NCBI GenBank assembly: GCA_024500155.1
Contig: CM044875.1
Location: 21,516,703-21,580,702, forward strand
Direction of reading: 5' to 3'
Length of the DNA stretch: 64,000 bases
Source of the DNA: Chenopodium formosanum
Taxonomy: Eukaryota; Streptophyta; Magnoliopsida; Caryophyllales; Amaranthaceae
Part shown: piece after piece, positions 34,475 to 45,925 of the stretch
Numbering within the stretch: position 1 is the first letter of the stretch
How the letters are laid out: each line of letters starts with the position of its first letter
Position numbers and translations under genes: made by a program
The notes under the pieces: model-generated
What the model saw: only the letters and a program-made list of their open reading frames with translations
Database searches by the model: none
Told to the model about the DNA's origin: nothing

Positions 34475-36114
34475 TGATGTGTGACATTTTTGGCACTCAT
34501 TTGGTTCCTTTTTGGATGATTTTTATTTCATTTTATCTCTCTTTTCTTTAGTTTTCCTTAGTTTTATTCTTGTTTTCTTCATTTTATGCTTTTTGTAGTT
34601 AGTTTCTCTTTTTCATGTCTTTTTCTAGCTTACTTGTTATTTTTCTCTTTTACTTGCTTTTTATCCTTTGATTGTAGGTTGTGATTGATTGTCCAAGGAT
34701 TCCCGGGCTTCCTTTCTATAGTTTTCCATTGATTTTCATGCCTAAAGCTTGTGCAAGAAGTTTTAAGTCAATGAGAGGTTCAAGGAGCATGCTTCAAAGT
34801 CTTGTTTATGCCTTCCTCATGGCTCATTTTCTTCAAGAAATTCAAGGAAGTTGCTGCCTACCTTGTCCTCCATCATCATCATCTAGGATGCGTGCACCTC
34901 GTGAGCAAGGGCAAAGAAGAAAGGAGGAAGCTGCAGCTATGTGCGGGCGCACTTGAGGAGTGTGCGGCCGCACATCTGTCGTGTGCGGCCGCACATCTGT
35001 CGTGTGCGGCCGCACATCTGTCGTGTGCGGCCGCACATTCCTGGGTACACTCCTTCGAGCGCCCGCACTTACGAGGGTCTATTTTTGGGCGTCATTACCG
35101 ACCTCTCCTTTGTATATATAGTTATTTCTACCTATTTTTGGAAAAAAAAGAGAAGTTTTAGTTTTAGATTGAATTTGATAGTTAGTTTTTGGGAGAATTT
35201 TAGAGAGAGAAACTCAAGAACTAGAGAGAGAAACTCATGATTTTTGGTGATTGCTCAAGGATTCCTCATTGTAAGTTTTGTAAGGATTTTCTTCTTGATT
35301 TCAATACAAGTTTGATTTTAGTTGATTTCATTAGTTTTTCATATTGTTGATGATTGATTTGGTTATTGATTGAATTTTGATTGATTTTGATTGATTGTTG
35401 GTTTAATCTTTGATTTCAAGTATGTTGATGATGAAATTGATGAATGTTGTAGTTTTGATCTTAATTCCTATGGCTAGTGAGTAGTTTCCTAGCTAGGGAG
35501 ATGGTGAAGCATGTATGAATGATGGAATAGTGTAATTTGGGGATAATTGATGGAGTTGATGATATGATTAAATTTGGTTGATATTTCATGTGCATGTGTG
35601 TGATTAATTGAGGTTTGGCCATCTTTGATTAATACACTAGATTGCATTGTAAGCTTGCTATGATACGGACCATTGATTAGTGAACTTGCAATTTCACGAT
35701 TGAGGTGCTTTGTGACGTTCCTTAGTTAGTGTTTAGCGTAGTTGACGCTAGTTAGACCTCTAGGTGAACCATCTTAGTATGCTCTTTTGGATACATGATG
35801 ATTTTCCTTCATATCGCTTGACTTAGTCGGTTTGACCTCCCAAATTACCGTTTCCATTATGATTGCATGTGGATCCATTGCCCTAGTGTCTTAGATTGAT
35901 TTAATACAAGTTTGCATGCCTAGTTAGCTTTACTTCTACCTCAAACCCCTTCTTGATTCCGAAATAGCTTGATCTAGACTTCGTGCTCTTGATATCCATT
36001 CCCTTGGGTTCGACCTTGACTTGCCACTACGCTAAATAGGGGTTAGTTAAGCTACAAATTTTGTTTGATAGGGTGGGGTGGTAGACCAACGACCTACCGT
36101 TCTCCGTCCCATCA
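34475..36114 (+). repeat. 3' LTR of the Athila-type element
   Basis: Near-identical copy of 23842-25480. Differences seen include the last palindrome, one A in the A-run before GAGAAG, and single bases near 35722, 35987 and 36010. TATA box at 35113-35120. Confidence 0.95.
34940..35037. promoter_or_regulatory. Five 14-bp palindromes at exact 21-bp spacing (3' LTR)
   Basis: Starts at 34940, 34961, 34982, 35003 and 35024. The last unit is the perfect palindrome with a TCTGTCG spacer, whereas the 5' LTR has the GCGGGCGC variant with TCAGGTG there. This is the main difference between the two LTRs. Confidence 0.8.
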
Positions 36115-36451
36115 ATCCCGAGTTATTTGATGAGGTGAGTTACGAGGGCGTAACTCTTTTCTTTTAAGGGCGATGTATTTTTGCGCTTTTTACCTCAATT
36201 ATGCTATTTATTGCTTGAGTTTGCATGATTTTGTTTATTATTATACATTATTATTGTGTTTACATGCAATATAAGTATGTAAACTTTGGCCAAGTACGAG
36301 TTCATTGCGTTTAAAGTCCAGTTTGTTGAGTATAAATGTTGAGGATCAAGCAATTTACAACAATACAAAACACAAAGTTTGAATGGTTTTGGAAAAATTA
36401 TGGTTTTTGGGTTAAGTTTCGAGGGCGAAACTTCTTTTAAGAGGGGTAGAT
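36115..36451 (+). other. 3' end of Tekay pol, 3' UTR and polypurine tract
   Basis: After the ATCCC duplication the Tekay pol frame continues in phase to a TAA at 36165-36167. Two small hairpins share one loop (GAGGGC): GTTAC/GTAAC at 36139-36154 and GTTTC/GAAAC at 36416-36431. Each is followed by a CTTTTAAG box. The polypurine tract AAGAGGGGTAGA lies directly before the 3' LTR (36452). Confidence 0.85.
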
Positions 36452-39116
36452 TGTAATCCCCCATATTTTCAACTTAATTATAATATATTTATTTATTATT
36501 CATACAAATATTTTTATGTCGATTTCATTAAATAAATTATTTTTATGAAAAGATTTAAGTAAACTAATATGTTTTAACTAATTTTAAAACAATTTTAACT
36601 TAATAGCCCAAAACCTCAAGTTTTACTCCTAATCTAATTAGGAAACCCAAAGCCCAAATAAAACCCCAAAAAAACCCTCACACTCCTTCCTCTCTCACGT
36701 AAAAAAAAAAAGAAAGAAAACTTCCTTCCTCCTCACTCTAATTCATGAAAAAACAGAGAAGAAAAAAAAAACCCTTTCGAACTGCTGCTGCACCACCGCA
36801 GACCATCGCCGCGCCGCCCCTGCTGCACCGGCGTCCTCCAGCCACCACCCGCAGCCACCAGTTCGCCTCCTTATTCCTCCTTTTCTTTACTTCTTTTTAT
36901 TTTATTTAATTGATTTAAAGTTTCAATCTTTGTTTAATTTTGATTCTAAATTATTATTATTATGGTTTGATATTATGCATGGGTTATAAAAAATTATGAA
37001 TTTATGAGTTTTGACATGTTTAATTTATGATACAAATTTTCAAATTTTATATTATGTATAATTTAGGGTTTAAATGTTGATTTTTCATGTTTTAGGGCTT
37101 GAAAACGTGTTAGGCAAGTTAATTATCAATACTATGATTTCATAATGACAAAACCCAGAATTTTATACTTAAAATTAATTTCCAGATCATATATTTTGTT
37201 AAATTGGAGTTTCATGTTTTTTATTTGAAGGATTTTAAGGTTTTAATGTGTAATACACTATTCTAACAATTGAATTATGAATGTAGATCATTAAAGGTTT
37301 GAAACTTACAATTTAATTTATTTTTCAGATTTTATATAATGTGATTTTTATTAGTTTTGAGCCAAAAATAAAGGTTTAGAATGCTTCTATAAGTTTTAAA
37401 CAACTATTTATGCAATATGATAAGTATAGATTATTTGAATTGCAAAAACTATTAATAAAACAAATTTTCAGCATATGTTAGTAAGTTAAACTTGCTGGAA
37501 TTTTATATTATACGCTATATTTTCATGATTTTAACATATAAACTTATTGTTGGAATATTATATTATTAACTTTGACTAAAGGGAACAATTTAAAGGCTTT
37601 ATTCTGATGGTTTAAGAGGTTTTAAAGTAGTTTGGTATTGTTGTAAATTTATTTGCTTGGGTGTTGATTTAATTCTTGTTGTTTGGTCTAGGAGAGGACT
37701 TTGTAGAAGGCGACTTCTAGTTCCTAAAGTGGCCAAGCGAATCGTTTATACAAGGTACGTACGAGTTACGAAACCTTGCCTTTAGATGCATGTTTAGGGA
37801 TGTATCGGGAACGTAGTATCATGTATAGAGAAGACTGGGCTAAATTGTTTGGTTATACATTGTGATTTCCGTATGTTGTGCACTACTCTACATTGCAAGT
37901 ATTATTTATGCATTAATTATGCAAGATGCGCTTAGAGGTAAAGGTATGTGATTTGGTGAAATGATTCATTTATTACTCGTTCAAGATTATTGAGATAGAA
38001 TGAGTAAAGGAAGAATTTAAGTCTTATAAGACGAGGTTAAGATTGTGGGGTGCTTTATTCACTCAAGGTGTTTATACACCGAGGTAGTTAAAGGAATAAA
38101 TAATAAATACTGCTTGTCCCTAATAAATGAAGAACTGAAATTGGAAACATGCTTTACTTGATTGAATTGATATTGGATTGATTGTATTGTTTTGCATATG
38201 AGTTATCACCAAGTCTAAAGTTGTAAATCACGTAAAGTGCAAGATGGATGAGAAATAAAACTCTGGATTTGTGCACATCTGGAGTAATGACAACCAGGGG
38301 TTGGGGTACACGGGGTATTAGCCGTGCACTTTTCAAAAACTAGGAGTTAGATTAGGTTTCACACTACCTACGGTCACGGAGTCGCGCCCGTAGTCGTTGG
38401 ATGTTTTATTGATGTTTCCAGAAGGAGGCATGGGGTTTCTCTTTTATTGATGTTCTAAATGGAGCATGGGATGGACAACCTTGTATATTGCTTAATCCGA
38501 TGAATAAAATGAAATAATTTAACTACAATTAACTAGTGAAGTCTTAGTAAACTGACAGTTGAGTCAATAGTTTAATGATGCGTGATGGTTGATTATTAGT
38601 AGCATGTTAGGGATTTCTTATTATATTTCGCAGCTTATATGTACTCAGCTTTGCTGATTACGTCTTTTGTGTGTCTTTCTTTGGTCATGGCATTCGCCTT
38701 CCAATGACCCTATGACGATCCAATTTTTACACTTGTAATATTAGGGAGCACATTAACCACAGGTTCTTACACATGCAGCATTCATATCTAGGTGGTGGGA
38801 TTTTGAGTGGAGTGTTGGTTGCTTTTCTCAATTTATTTTACTACTTACTTTTGAAGTTATTTAAACTCGATTTCATTTTTATACTACGTCTACTGGTTTG
38901 AGTTTTGAATAAGGGCCTTAATGGTTCCAAGATGTAAGACTTAATTTGGTTTTGTTTGTTGGTTTTGAAACTTATTTATAACTGATTTAGTTTTTCCGCT
39001 GCTAATTTCTGATATAGCCTTAACGTTTGAACACGTGGCGGTAGCACGTCAGTAATTTTCTTGGACATTTTTTAGGGTACTCACAGGTTTAAAGAGAGAA
39101 TTATTGGGGTGTTACA
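36452..39116 (+). repeat. 3' LTR of the Tekay element
   Basis: 2,665 bp, matching 15318-18078. It lacks about 55 bp near 38333 and the second copy of the 50 bp tandem repeat. It is followed by the GAGAG duplication. Confidence 0.93.
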
Positions 39117-40984
39117 GAGAGAGACGACATTCAGCTCCTGATCTATTTCATTAGCCATGTACTCAGAAATGCTGAACTACGGTACCCCATGGTTGAAAAA
39201 TTTGGCCTTGCTCTTTACATGGCTGTCAAGAAGTTGAAACCTTGGCACATCCGGTGGTGGTCTACACAGATCAACCCCTCAAGCGGCCACTGACAACCCT
39301 GGAGTCATTCGGTAGAATGCTAAAATGGGCCATTGAAGGGTCACGCGTTCGCCGACTTCGTTGTCGAAATGACAAGGCCGGTTGCACCGGATAATACTGA
39401 GCAGGTTTGGAAAGTGTATGTAGAAGGGAGCTCTACCATGAACGGCTGTGGTGCAGGCGTTATCTGTTAGTCCCCTAGAGGGACAAGTATGAGTATGCAC
39501 TACGGTGACTATGAGGCCACGCATCCGGCTATGATCAAATACCTTCAGGCGATCAAAGCTGAAGCTGAGACACTTGAAGAATTCCATCTGAGTCAAGTGC
39601 CCAGGTCTAAAAACAATCAAGTGGATGCATTGTCAAAATTAGCATCCTCCGCCTCCTATGATACGCCTCGGTCAGTCTTTTGGGAAGTTATGGAAAAGCG
39701 AAGTATTGTTGAAGAAGAGCCCATTGGAGTACTTGACCGAAACTCTACCTGGATGGATGGCATCCGGGCATACTTGCAAGATGGCACACTGCCTGATTCA
39801 CCACAGGAAGCGGTTGTCAAGAAAAAGAGAGCTGCAAACTTCGAGATGAGAAACGGAGAACTCTTCAAAACAGGTTTCTTGAAGCCGCTATTGAAGTGTG
39901 TTACCCTAGAAAAGGGGCAAGAAGTCCTCGAAGAGTTACATGTGGGATACTACGCCTCCCATATAGGCGCCAGATCCCTGGCTGTCAAGGTCAGGCGGCA
40001 GGGTTATTTTTGGCCAACTCTTGAGTCAAACGCCATGGAGATGGTAAAAAAATGTGACAAGTGTCAAAGGTTTGGAAAATTCATTTATCAGCCGGCCACT
40101 GACCTGACGGAAATCCATAGCCTAGTCCCGTTTGCTAAATGGGGCATGGACATTCTGGGTCCGTATACGCCTGCTCCAAGCGAAAAGCGTTATATCCGGG
40201 TGGCTGTGGATTACTTCACCAAGTGGGTGGAGGCAGCGGCGGTCAAAAACATCAAGATAAAGGATGTCATCTCTTTCATTTGAAAGAATATCATCACCCG
40301 GTTTAGGGTACCTATATCTATGGTTTTTGACAATGGCCCTTAGTTTGAGGCGCCTCAACTCAAGAACTGGTTAGGAGATCAAGGGATCTCGCATTGTTTT
40401 GCATCAGTCGACCGACCCCAAGCAAACAACCAAGTTGAAGCCTTTAACAAACTCATCTCAGATGGCATCAAAAAGAAAATTAAAAGGGCCGGTGGTTTAT
40501 GGGCAGAAGAATTAATTCATGTCCTATGGGCCATCCGGACAACTAAAAAGGGGCAACCGGTGAAACCCCATTTCTCATGGTTTACGGTGTTGAAGCTGTG
40601 TTGCCCATCGAGCATTATGAACAGACTCTACGAGTCATGCTATATGATGAAGAGGCAAACTGGGAAGTCATGCGTCTAGCATTGGACTCACTCCCAAAAC
40701 GCAGGGACAATGCCGCCTTGCGTCATGAGATTTACCGTCTGAGAATGACCCGTGCCTACAACAGGAAAGTACACAAACGACCCTTGAAAGTGGGTGACTT
40801 TGTGTTACGCAAGATGGAGGCAACTGGTAGGGCCAATGAGCAAGGAAAGTTAACTCCTAATTGGGAAGGTCCCTACCGGATTTATGAAGAAGTAAGAGAC
40901 GGCACCTACCGTCTGGAAACTCCAGACGGGATGCGGCTACCCAGAACTTGGAATGTAGACAACTTAAAAAAGTACTATTTATGA
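39117..40984 (+). pseudogene. Tat element RNase H, second RNase H and integrase
   Basis: The line broken at 15317 resumes here in phase (RDDIQLLIYFISHVLRNAEL, RNase H). A stop-ridden gap follows at 39290-39340. Then comes FADFVVEMTRPVAPDNTEQ with VWKVYVEGSSTMNGCGAG, the start of the second (archaeal-type) RNase H that marks Tat elements. Its middle, about 60 residues, is missing between GTSMSMHY and GDYEATHPAMIKYL. It continues to VPRSKNNQVDALSKLASS. Integrase follows: HVGYYASHIGARSLA to CDKCQRFG (HHCC), WGMDILGPYTPAPSEKRYI with the first Asp, VFDNGP with the second, and NNQVEAFNKLI with Glu. Stops at 40282 and 40341 and a frameshift near 40565 interrupt it. The last part (40577-40984) is the integrase C-terminus, GPYRIYEEVRDGTYRLETPD. 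Confidence 0.88.
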
Positions 40985-42015
40985 GTCTTGTAAATTTTTG
41001 TAAATGAAAAGCCTATCAATGAAAAGTTGATTTTTGTTTTAAATTTTGTTATTCATTGCTTTATATGCATGCATAATGTCATAAGCGCCGCCTGTGTAAT
41101 GCACAAACGACCCATTTTTATGCACCAATTATAAGATAAGTAAGAACTTAGCGGCTAAACAAATGTCTTAAAAAGACATGAGGTCAATGGCCGGATGACA
41201 TTTTAATTTATAAGTTTGTCTGCTCCAACATGAGTATGCCGTCCGGCGACGCCCATCCGGGTGAAATCGTCACAGAGAGCATCTCCCATTTAGGTGACAC
41301 ATTACTCTATAAACGCATACAAATGGCCAAAATTGAACGGCCAAATTGGCCAACTCATAGCCGTCTGACCCAAATAATCTAAAGAACAACAAGAGCCGGA
41401 TGTCTAATGACATCAGCCAGCGACCAAGCATAGTTTTAACTTAGATTATTTACTGAAATTATACAAGTCCTCCTAATGGGGCAAACGAACATAGAGTATA
41501 ATTGGATTGCAAACACCCCGGACGGTGGAAAAATAGTTCAATATAACTATTCAAACCGCCTGGACCAACGGCTTGTCCGCCTGTACGATTGGACGGCTGT
41601 GTACTTGGTTTGGGGCAATCACTACTGGGATTGATTGACTCAGGAACATCTCATACTCTTTAAAGTATCATAAGTTCCCAAGTCAATCAATCAAGTTTTG
41701 AAACCAACCACACAGCCGCCCAAGGGCAAAGTACAACCGGCTTTTTAGCTCCCGCATGCAATTAATGAGTTAGGCAAAAAATTCAAGCATATATGCAAAA
41801 ACTGAAAAAGCAAAAAATTGAAGCAAATTGAATAAAATCGACTCAGTCGGCACTTTCATTGTTATACCGGATCATCCGGCAAAAGAAATAAAAATTGTTG
41901 GTTGATTACATTCAAAATACGCGGCACACAGGCCAGAGAAAACACTTGGCATACTGCCGCTGAAAAAGACAAGCCTAAGACTTCAAGGTGCAGTCGGATC
42001 ATCCCCCTCTTTCTC
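40985..42015 (+). other. Non-coding 3' region of the Tat element
   Basis: About 1 kb between pol and the antisense gene. Scattered CCGGATG/CATCCGG words are seen but no coding region on either strand. A long spacer at this place is usual in Tat elements. Confidence 0.65.
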
Positions 42016-44191
42016 CTCAGGCGGTGGGAGAGTTCACCTGGGCTTCTCCCTCTTGTGCATGCTCTTTCTCTCCTCCGCCTGCCGCTTGAGCTGGCTTTTC
42101 CTCAAACTCCTTGTTGGCCTAGGCCTCGAAAGACACAAGATCTGGCTTGCCCTAATCTTTAGCAGTAATAACTTCATCACCATACTGATAAGCCAAGGCC
42201 CAGTTGCCATACTCCTTCCCCGGATGTAAAGCCTCATAAGCTACCCTAATACGGTTTGTGCAGTCGGACTCGTTCTCTTCAACGATCCGGTCTTGCTCGG
42301 CTTCTAGCGTTACTTTGGAGTTCACTTGGGCTTGGGCCATCTCATTCTTAAGGCGATCGACGTCTACCCAGAGATCAGTGTTTTCCTTGTCAAACCCCTC
42401 AAGAGTCTTGAGGTCCGCCTGAGCATTTTTAAGCGCAGCCTCAAAGTCCGAGGCTTTCTTCTTGGCAGTCTCCAGCTGAGTCGTCAGACGCCTAATGTTA
42501 TCCGCCTGCATCAGTTCGAACGCTTTAGTCTCAAGTTCATTTATTGTAGTTTGGTATTGACCGACATCTGCAGAATCTCTCGCCGCTTTATTGGCTCGCT
42601 TTACCTCATTTTGCTTGCGGGTCCATGGCCTCTTTAACCCTTCAACCCTCAGCGAAGCCTGTGTGACACACACGGTCTGTTAGGGACGTCAGCGGAAATG
42701 TACTTGACGAAATTAAATGGAAAATTGAAATTTCATACCTCAGACAGGAGGGCCATAATCCGTTCAACGTTGAATGTCTCTATGCTAGGAATGATGTCCT
42801 TCTCCTTCTTGGGGATGGCCCCAAGCATAGACTTGGCGTAATGCTGCACATCTGGCCACCGGGGGGAATCTACGTCATAAGCAAGATTGGGTGAGTGAGC
42901 TATACAGACGGCACCTATCTGCTGATGGCTGCCTGATGAACCTTCGGACGTCTGCTGCGAGAATGATTTCACCCGCATGGGCCAGGGAAGCTCAAACGGG
43001 GATTTGAAAGGACTAGACATACCTTCGATTATTTGCAGGCTATCATCACCTACAGTTGCCGCAGAGTTGCGTGCAGCCTTGGGTTGCTCGCCTCCTTTAG
43101 GCACAGCCTCAGCACCCACCTTGTCTAGGTTTATTCCTAGACCAAAGCCCTTCAGGCTGATGCTTTTCCCCCAATTTTCGGGCGGCCCTTCCGAAGCGGA
43201 AGTTCAGGAGCCGTCTGAGTAGACGACACTTTCTAAGACTTAGCGGAGCTGTTAACCTCCTCCTCCGTCTTCCGCTTGAACATCTTCGTGAAGGAGCGAG
43301 GAGCACCCTTGCCCCCATCCTGAAACACGCAGTGAGGCACTAAGTACACAACCGGCAAAAGCCGCTTATGGATGAAATCAAACAATAGTACAAGGTAGTA
43401 GAGTCAGACGGGGTATACATATCCCTTGATTGCCAGCTCAGCCCTTTGCTTCTCCACCTTATCCTTGCGGATTTGGGATGCTGATCGTCTGGGAGTTTTG
43501 TCCTCGGAAACCATTTCTCTCCCCTTTTTTTGCAAAGAAACCACCCGTTAATACAAAAAAGACAAAAACGACATAAATGCAGTACAAACGGTGCAGTAAT
43601 TGCCGGATGTATATTAAATATTTGTCTACTAAACATAGTACTAAGGCCGCAGACGGACAAGAACGCCTCGTCCCTCAACCACTCATGCCTGGGTATCCAG
43701 TTCTTTGGCACGAATATGAGTTCCTCGGTTGAGATGGGTTCATTAATCAGTTCAAAGAAGCTTGATTCAATGATTCTCTCGAAGTCCTCATCCGGAATTC
43801 GGGGGAGGGCGCACTTTTGACCCAGCAGGTCAGGTTTCCTGTTGTATCGGCGGTACTCTTGGTTTTCTCACCGCTTAGGGGTAGAAACCAAATAAAACTG
43901 CTTCTTCCAATTATCCCACTTAGACATTTTGTCTAAAGGTCATTTGGTATTTAGGGTACGTGGTCAGAGTTTACCATGCCCGCCAGCCGTATAGGCTTCG
44001 ATTGAGATAGTGCATATGCGTAAAGGCCTCCCAACCGGGGTGAAGCCCTTGCCATTCACTGGCGACAATGTAACCTAGAATGTTAACCCAGGAATTTGGG
44101 GTCAACTGCCGCATGCCTAAGCCATATCCTCTAAGGACTGCCTTTATTGCGTCATGGAGAGGGAAGCGGAGGCCGGCTAAGAATGCCGCCT
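42016..44191 (-). pseudogene. Tat antisense gene, 3' part: gypsy-type transposase domain and coiled coil
   Basis: Continuation of the antisense gene that begins at 45925, resuming right after the solo LTR. At 44186-43971 it reads AFLAGLRFPLHDAIKAVLR and QLTPNSWVNILGYIVASEWQ. This fits the 'putative gypsy type transposon' domain (Pfam PF04195 type) encoded antisense in Tat-family elements. Stops and shifts follow (43970-43700). Two GT-AG introns are plausible: 43418-43320 (donor GTATAC, acceptor TTTCAG) and 42738-42677 (donor GTATGA, acceptor AACAG), the second joining ALLSE to TVCVTQASLRVEG. The last exon (42676-42146) encodes a long coiled coil (NEVKRANKAARDSADVGQ, LTTQLETAKKKASDFEAALK). In-frame stops at about 42152 and 42110 precede a final Ala/Glu-rich stretch. 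The molecular role of this family is not known. Confidence 0.75.
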
Positions 44192-45310
44192 TGTAGACAT
44201 CTGATTGTGTCTCCCCAAAAACCAAACCCGGTGATGAATATCTTTCACGTAATTTGATTATCGAATAAGGTGAAATGTGAAAAGTCTTGTGATGCGGTTG
44301 TTTTAATAAAAATACTTCTTTCTGTTTTCGAAAATATTTCTTTTCTTACTCTATTTTTATGGAAAATGTCCAGTCCAGTTTAGTTTGGTCCATGATGAGG
44401 GTCCAATAATAGTGTAGTTGGATTGGGCTCGAAAAGTGCTTTATAACGATATATTATAAGCCCAATTCCGATGAATAATGAGGAAGTTATGGCCAAAATA
44501 TTAAATTGGGCCCAAAATGATTTGATGCGGCCCAATGATCAAGTGGATGGCCCATAAATTAATATTCCTAAAGTCATTAGGATTGATTTTAATTTTCTAG
44601 AATAATCTAGAAGGTTATCTTAAATTCTAGTGGAATTAGGATTAATAATTATATCTTTTAGAAAAATAAGAATTTTATTTGGAATAAAACAAGTGTTTTG
44701 AAAGATTATATCTGATTTTAAAAGATAAGTACGGACATTAATTAGTCTAATTTAATTAGATTAAGGACTCTGTACAGCTTTGAGTTAGCGCGTGAACCAT
44801 TGCGAAACGACAGAGCCATTGCGTCGCGATGGAGCTGTCGCGCCGCGATGAGAGTAGTAATCACGCTTAATAAAAAAATTAATAATTTTGTTTAGGCTAA
44901 TGTGGTTTTATGTCAAGTGATCGCCAATAATAGTTTTGTTTGTGCATTAATATTCAACCAACATAGATTAAACAGGTTTAGGGTTAATATAATGATTGTA
45001 TGTTAGTCAGAAAGCGCACATGAATATGAGAAGAATAAAGTTGAGGCCCTTTTAGGGCAGGTTCAATCACTTTTAGGTTGTATTTGTACCTTCATCCCCG
45101 AATATCCAGTCATGGTTCTAGACCACTATGGAGTTAAGCGATCTCATGGATCGTGAAGGGGTGTAACCTTCACCCTGTGAACGGTGTACAAGTTCCTAAA
45201 ACTTGTTGGCGACTCTTTTGCTCTAGCTTCCTTCCCTTTGGACGCCTCCATACTTAAGTGTATGATCATAGTGGGGCTCAAGTGTGGGATGCTTGAAATT
45301 ATTCCCTACA
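44192..45310 (+). mobile_element. Solo LTR inside the Tat antisense gene
   Basis: The ends are TGTAGACA (44192) and CCCTACA (45310), with a perfect duplication CGCCT (44187-44191 and 45311-45315). It belongs to the same family as 51818-53686 and 56092-57007 but in the opposite orientation, and it is shorter. It carries palindromic CCATTGCG/CGCGATGG boxes at 44797-44851. The TATA box seen in its relatives is absent. It interrupts the antisense coding line between NVNCNFGCYEA and AFLAGLRF. Confidence 0.92.
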
Positions 45311-45925
45311 CGCCTCATAACAGCCGAAATTGCAGTTGACGTTTCTTTGTTCATCCTCCCAGGCGATGGTGCCCGATTCAGGCGGAACCCGAATGTTGTA
45401 TCCTTCGCCAAAAGGGCACTTAAGTTTAAAGTTATCCAAACCCTTCTCCATCGCAGCTCTATCTTTGGCTGAAACGTGGATCTCAGCCGGGTTATTTGCG
45501 TCCTTCCATTTTTTGCTCTCTTCCTCCTCGTTGTCCTCAAGCGGGGGAAGGTCATCATCACTGCTATCTTCAAAACTAGACCCGGAGATGGTGTTACCCC
45601 CGTCTCTCTCCTGAGAAGCCTCGTTATCAGAGCCAGAGGCAGAGGCGGCCTTTTCCCTGTCTGCATCTTCGAGCTCCATTTCTTGAGAGCCAGCATTGGA
45701 GACGATCTTTTCCCCGCTTCCCCCCTCAAACTCAGTTAGGATTCCACTACTTGGAGTTGAGGGTGCACCTGCAGGAGATCCTCTCTCTCCTGCAGCCGGA
45801 GGGAAGTCCACCTCTTGGTCAGCCAGCATATCATCCCCATCAACTGGCGTGATCTCGTCAGACGGTACTTCCAATGTACCGTCTCTTCTTCGCCGTCTGG
45901 TGGCTGTCTGTTTGGTTCGAGCCAT
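45311..45925 (-). CDS. Tat antisense gene, N-terminal exon with histone H3-like tail
   Basis: An open stretch of about 205 codons from the ATG at 45925. The protein starts MARTKQTATRRRRRDGT. Residues 2-8 are identical to the first seven residues of histone H3, and they are followed by a basic cluster that could act as a nuclear signal. Next comes an acidic, Ser/Glu/Asp-rich disordered region (about residues 20-140, including SSFEDSSDDDLPPLEDNEEE). Then a conserved-looking stretch runs into the gypsy-type transposase domain (KDRAAMEKGLDNFKLKCPFG). The frame is cut by the solo LTR at 45310. Start choice: the first ATG, with a TATA box about 460 bp upstream. It lies antisense between pol and the 3' LTR. 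This exon has no stop, unlike the rest of the element. The function is unknown. Confidence 0.75.

Larger units (their letters stand above)
23842..36114 (+). mobile_element. Athila-type element lacking pol (non-autonomous)
   Basis: A 12.3 kb element with LTRs 23842-25480 and 34475-36114 and a target duplication ATCCC (23837-23841 and 36115-36119). It has a tRNA-Asp-type primer site (25484-25501), one intact gag-protease ORF (25620-28628), a second intact ORF of the ATHILA ORF-1 type (30005-31804), and a purine tract before the 3' LTR. By eye the two LTRs differ at only about ten places in 1,640 bp, so insertion is recent. No reverse transcriptase, RNase H or integrase motif appears anywhere between the LTRs. 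It would need these enzymes from a relative. Confidence 0.9.
15318..39116 (+). mobile_element. Tekay/Del chromovirus (Ty3/gypsy), split by an Athila element
   Basis: Complete element with LTRs 15318-18078 and 36452-39116, ends TGTAATCCCCC and GGGTGTTACA, and a perfect target duplication GAGAG (15313-15317 and 39117-39121). It has a tRNA-iMet-type primer site (from 18082), gag, PR, RT, RNase H, integrase and a C-terminal chromodomain-like tail. The Tekay/Del clade is indicated by LTR ends and length (about 2.7 kb), a single CCHC knuckle and the EEATWKAEEEMRNKYP tail. The LTRs differ at scattered bases and by several indels, so it is older than the Athila element inside it. gag-pol carries several stops and frameshifts. 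Confidence 0.93.
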
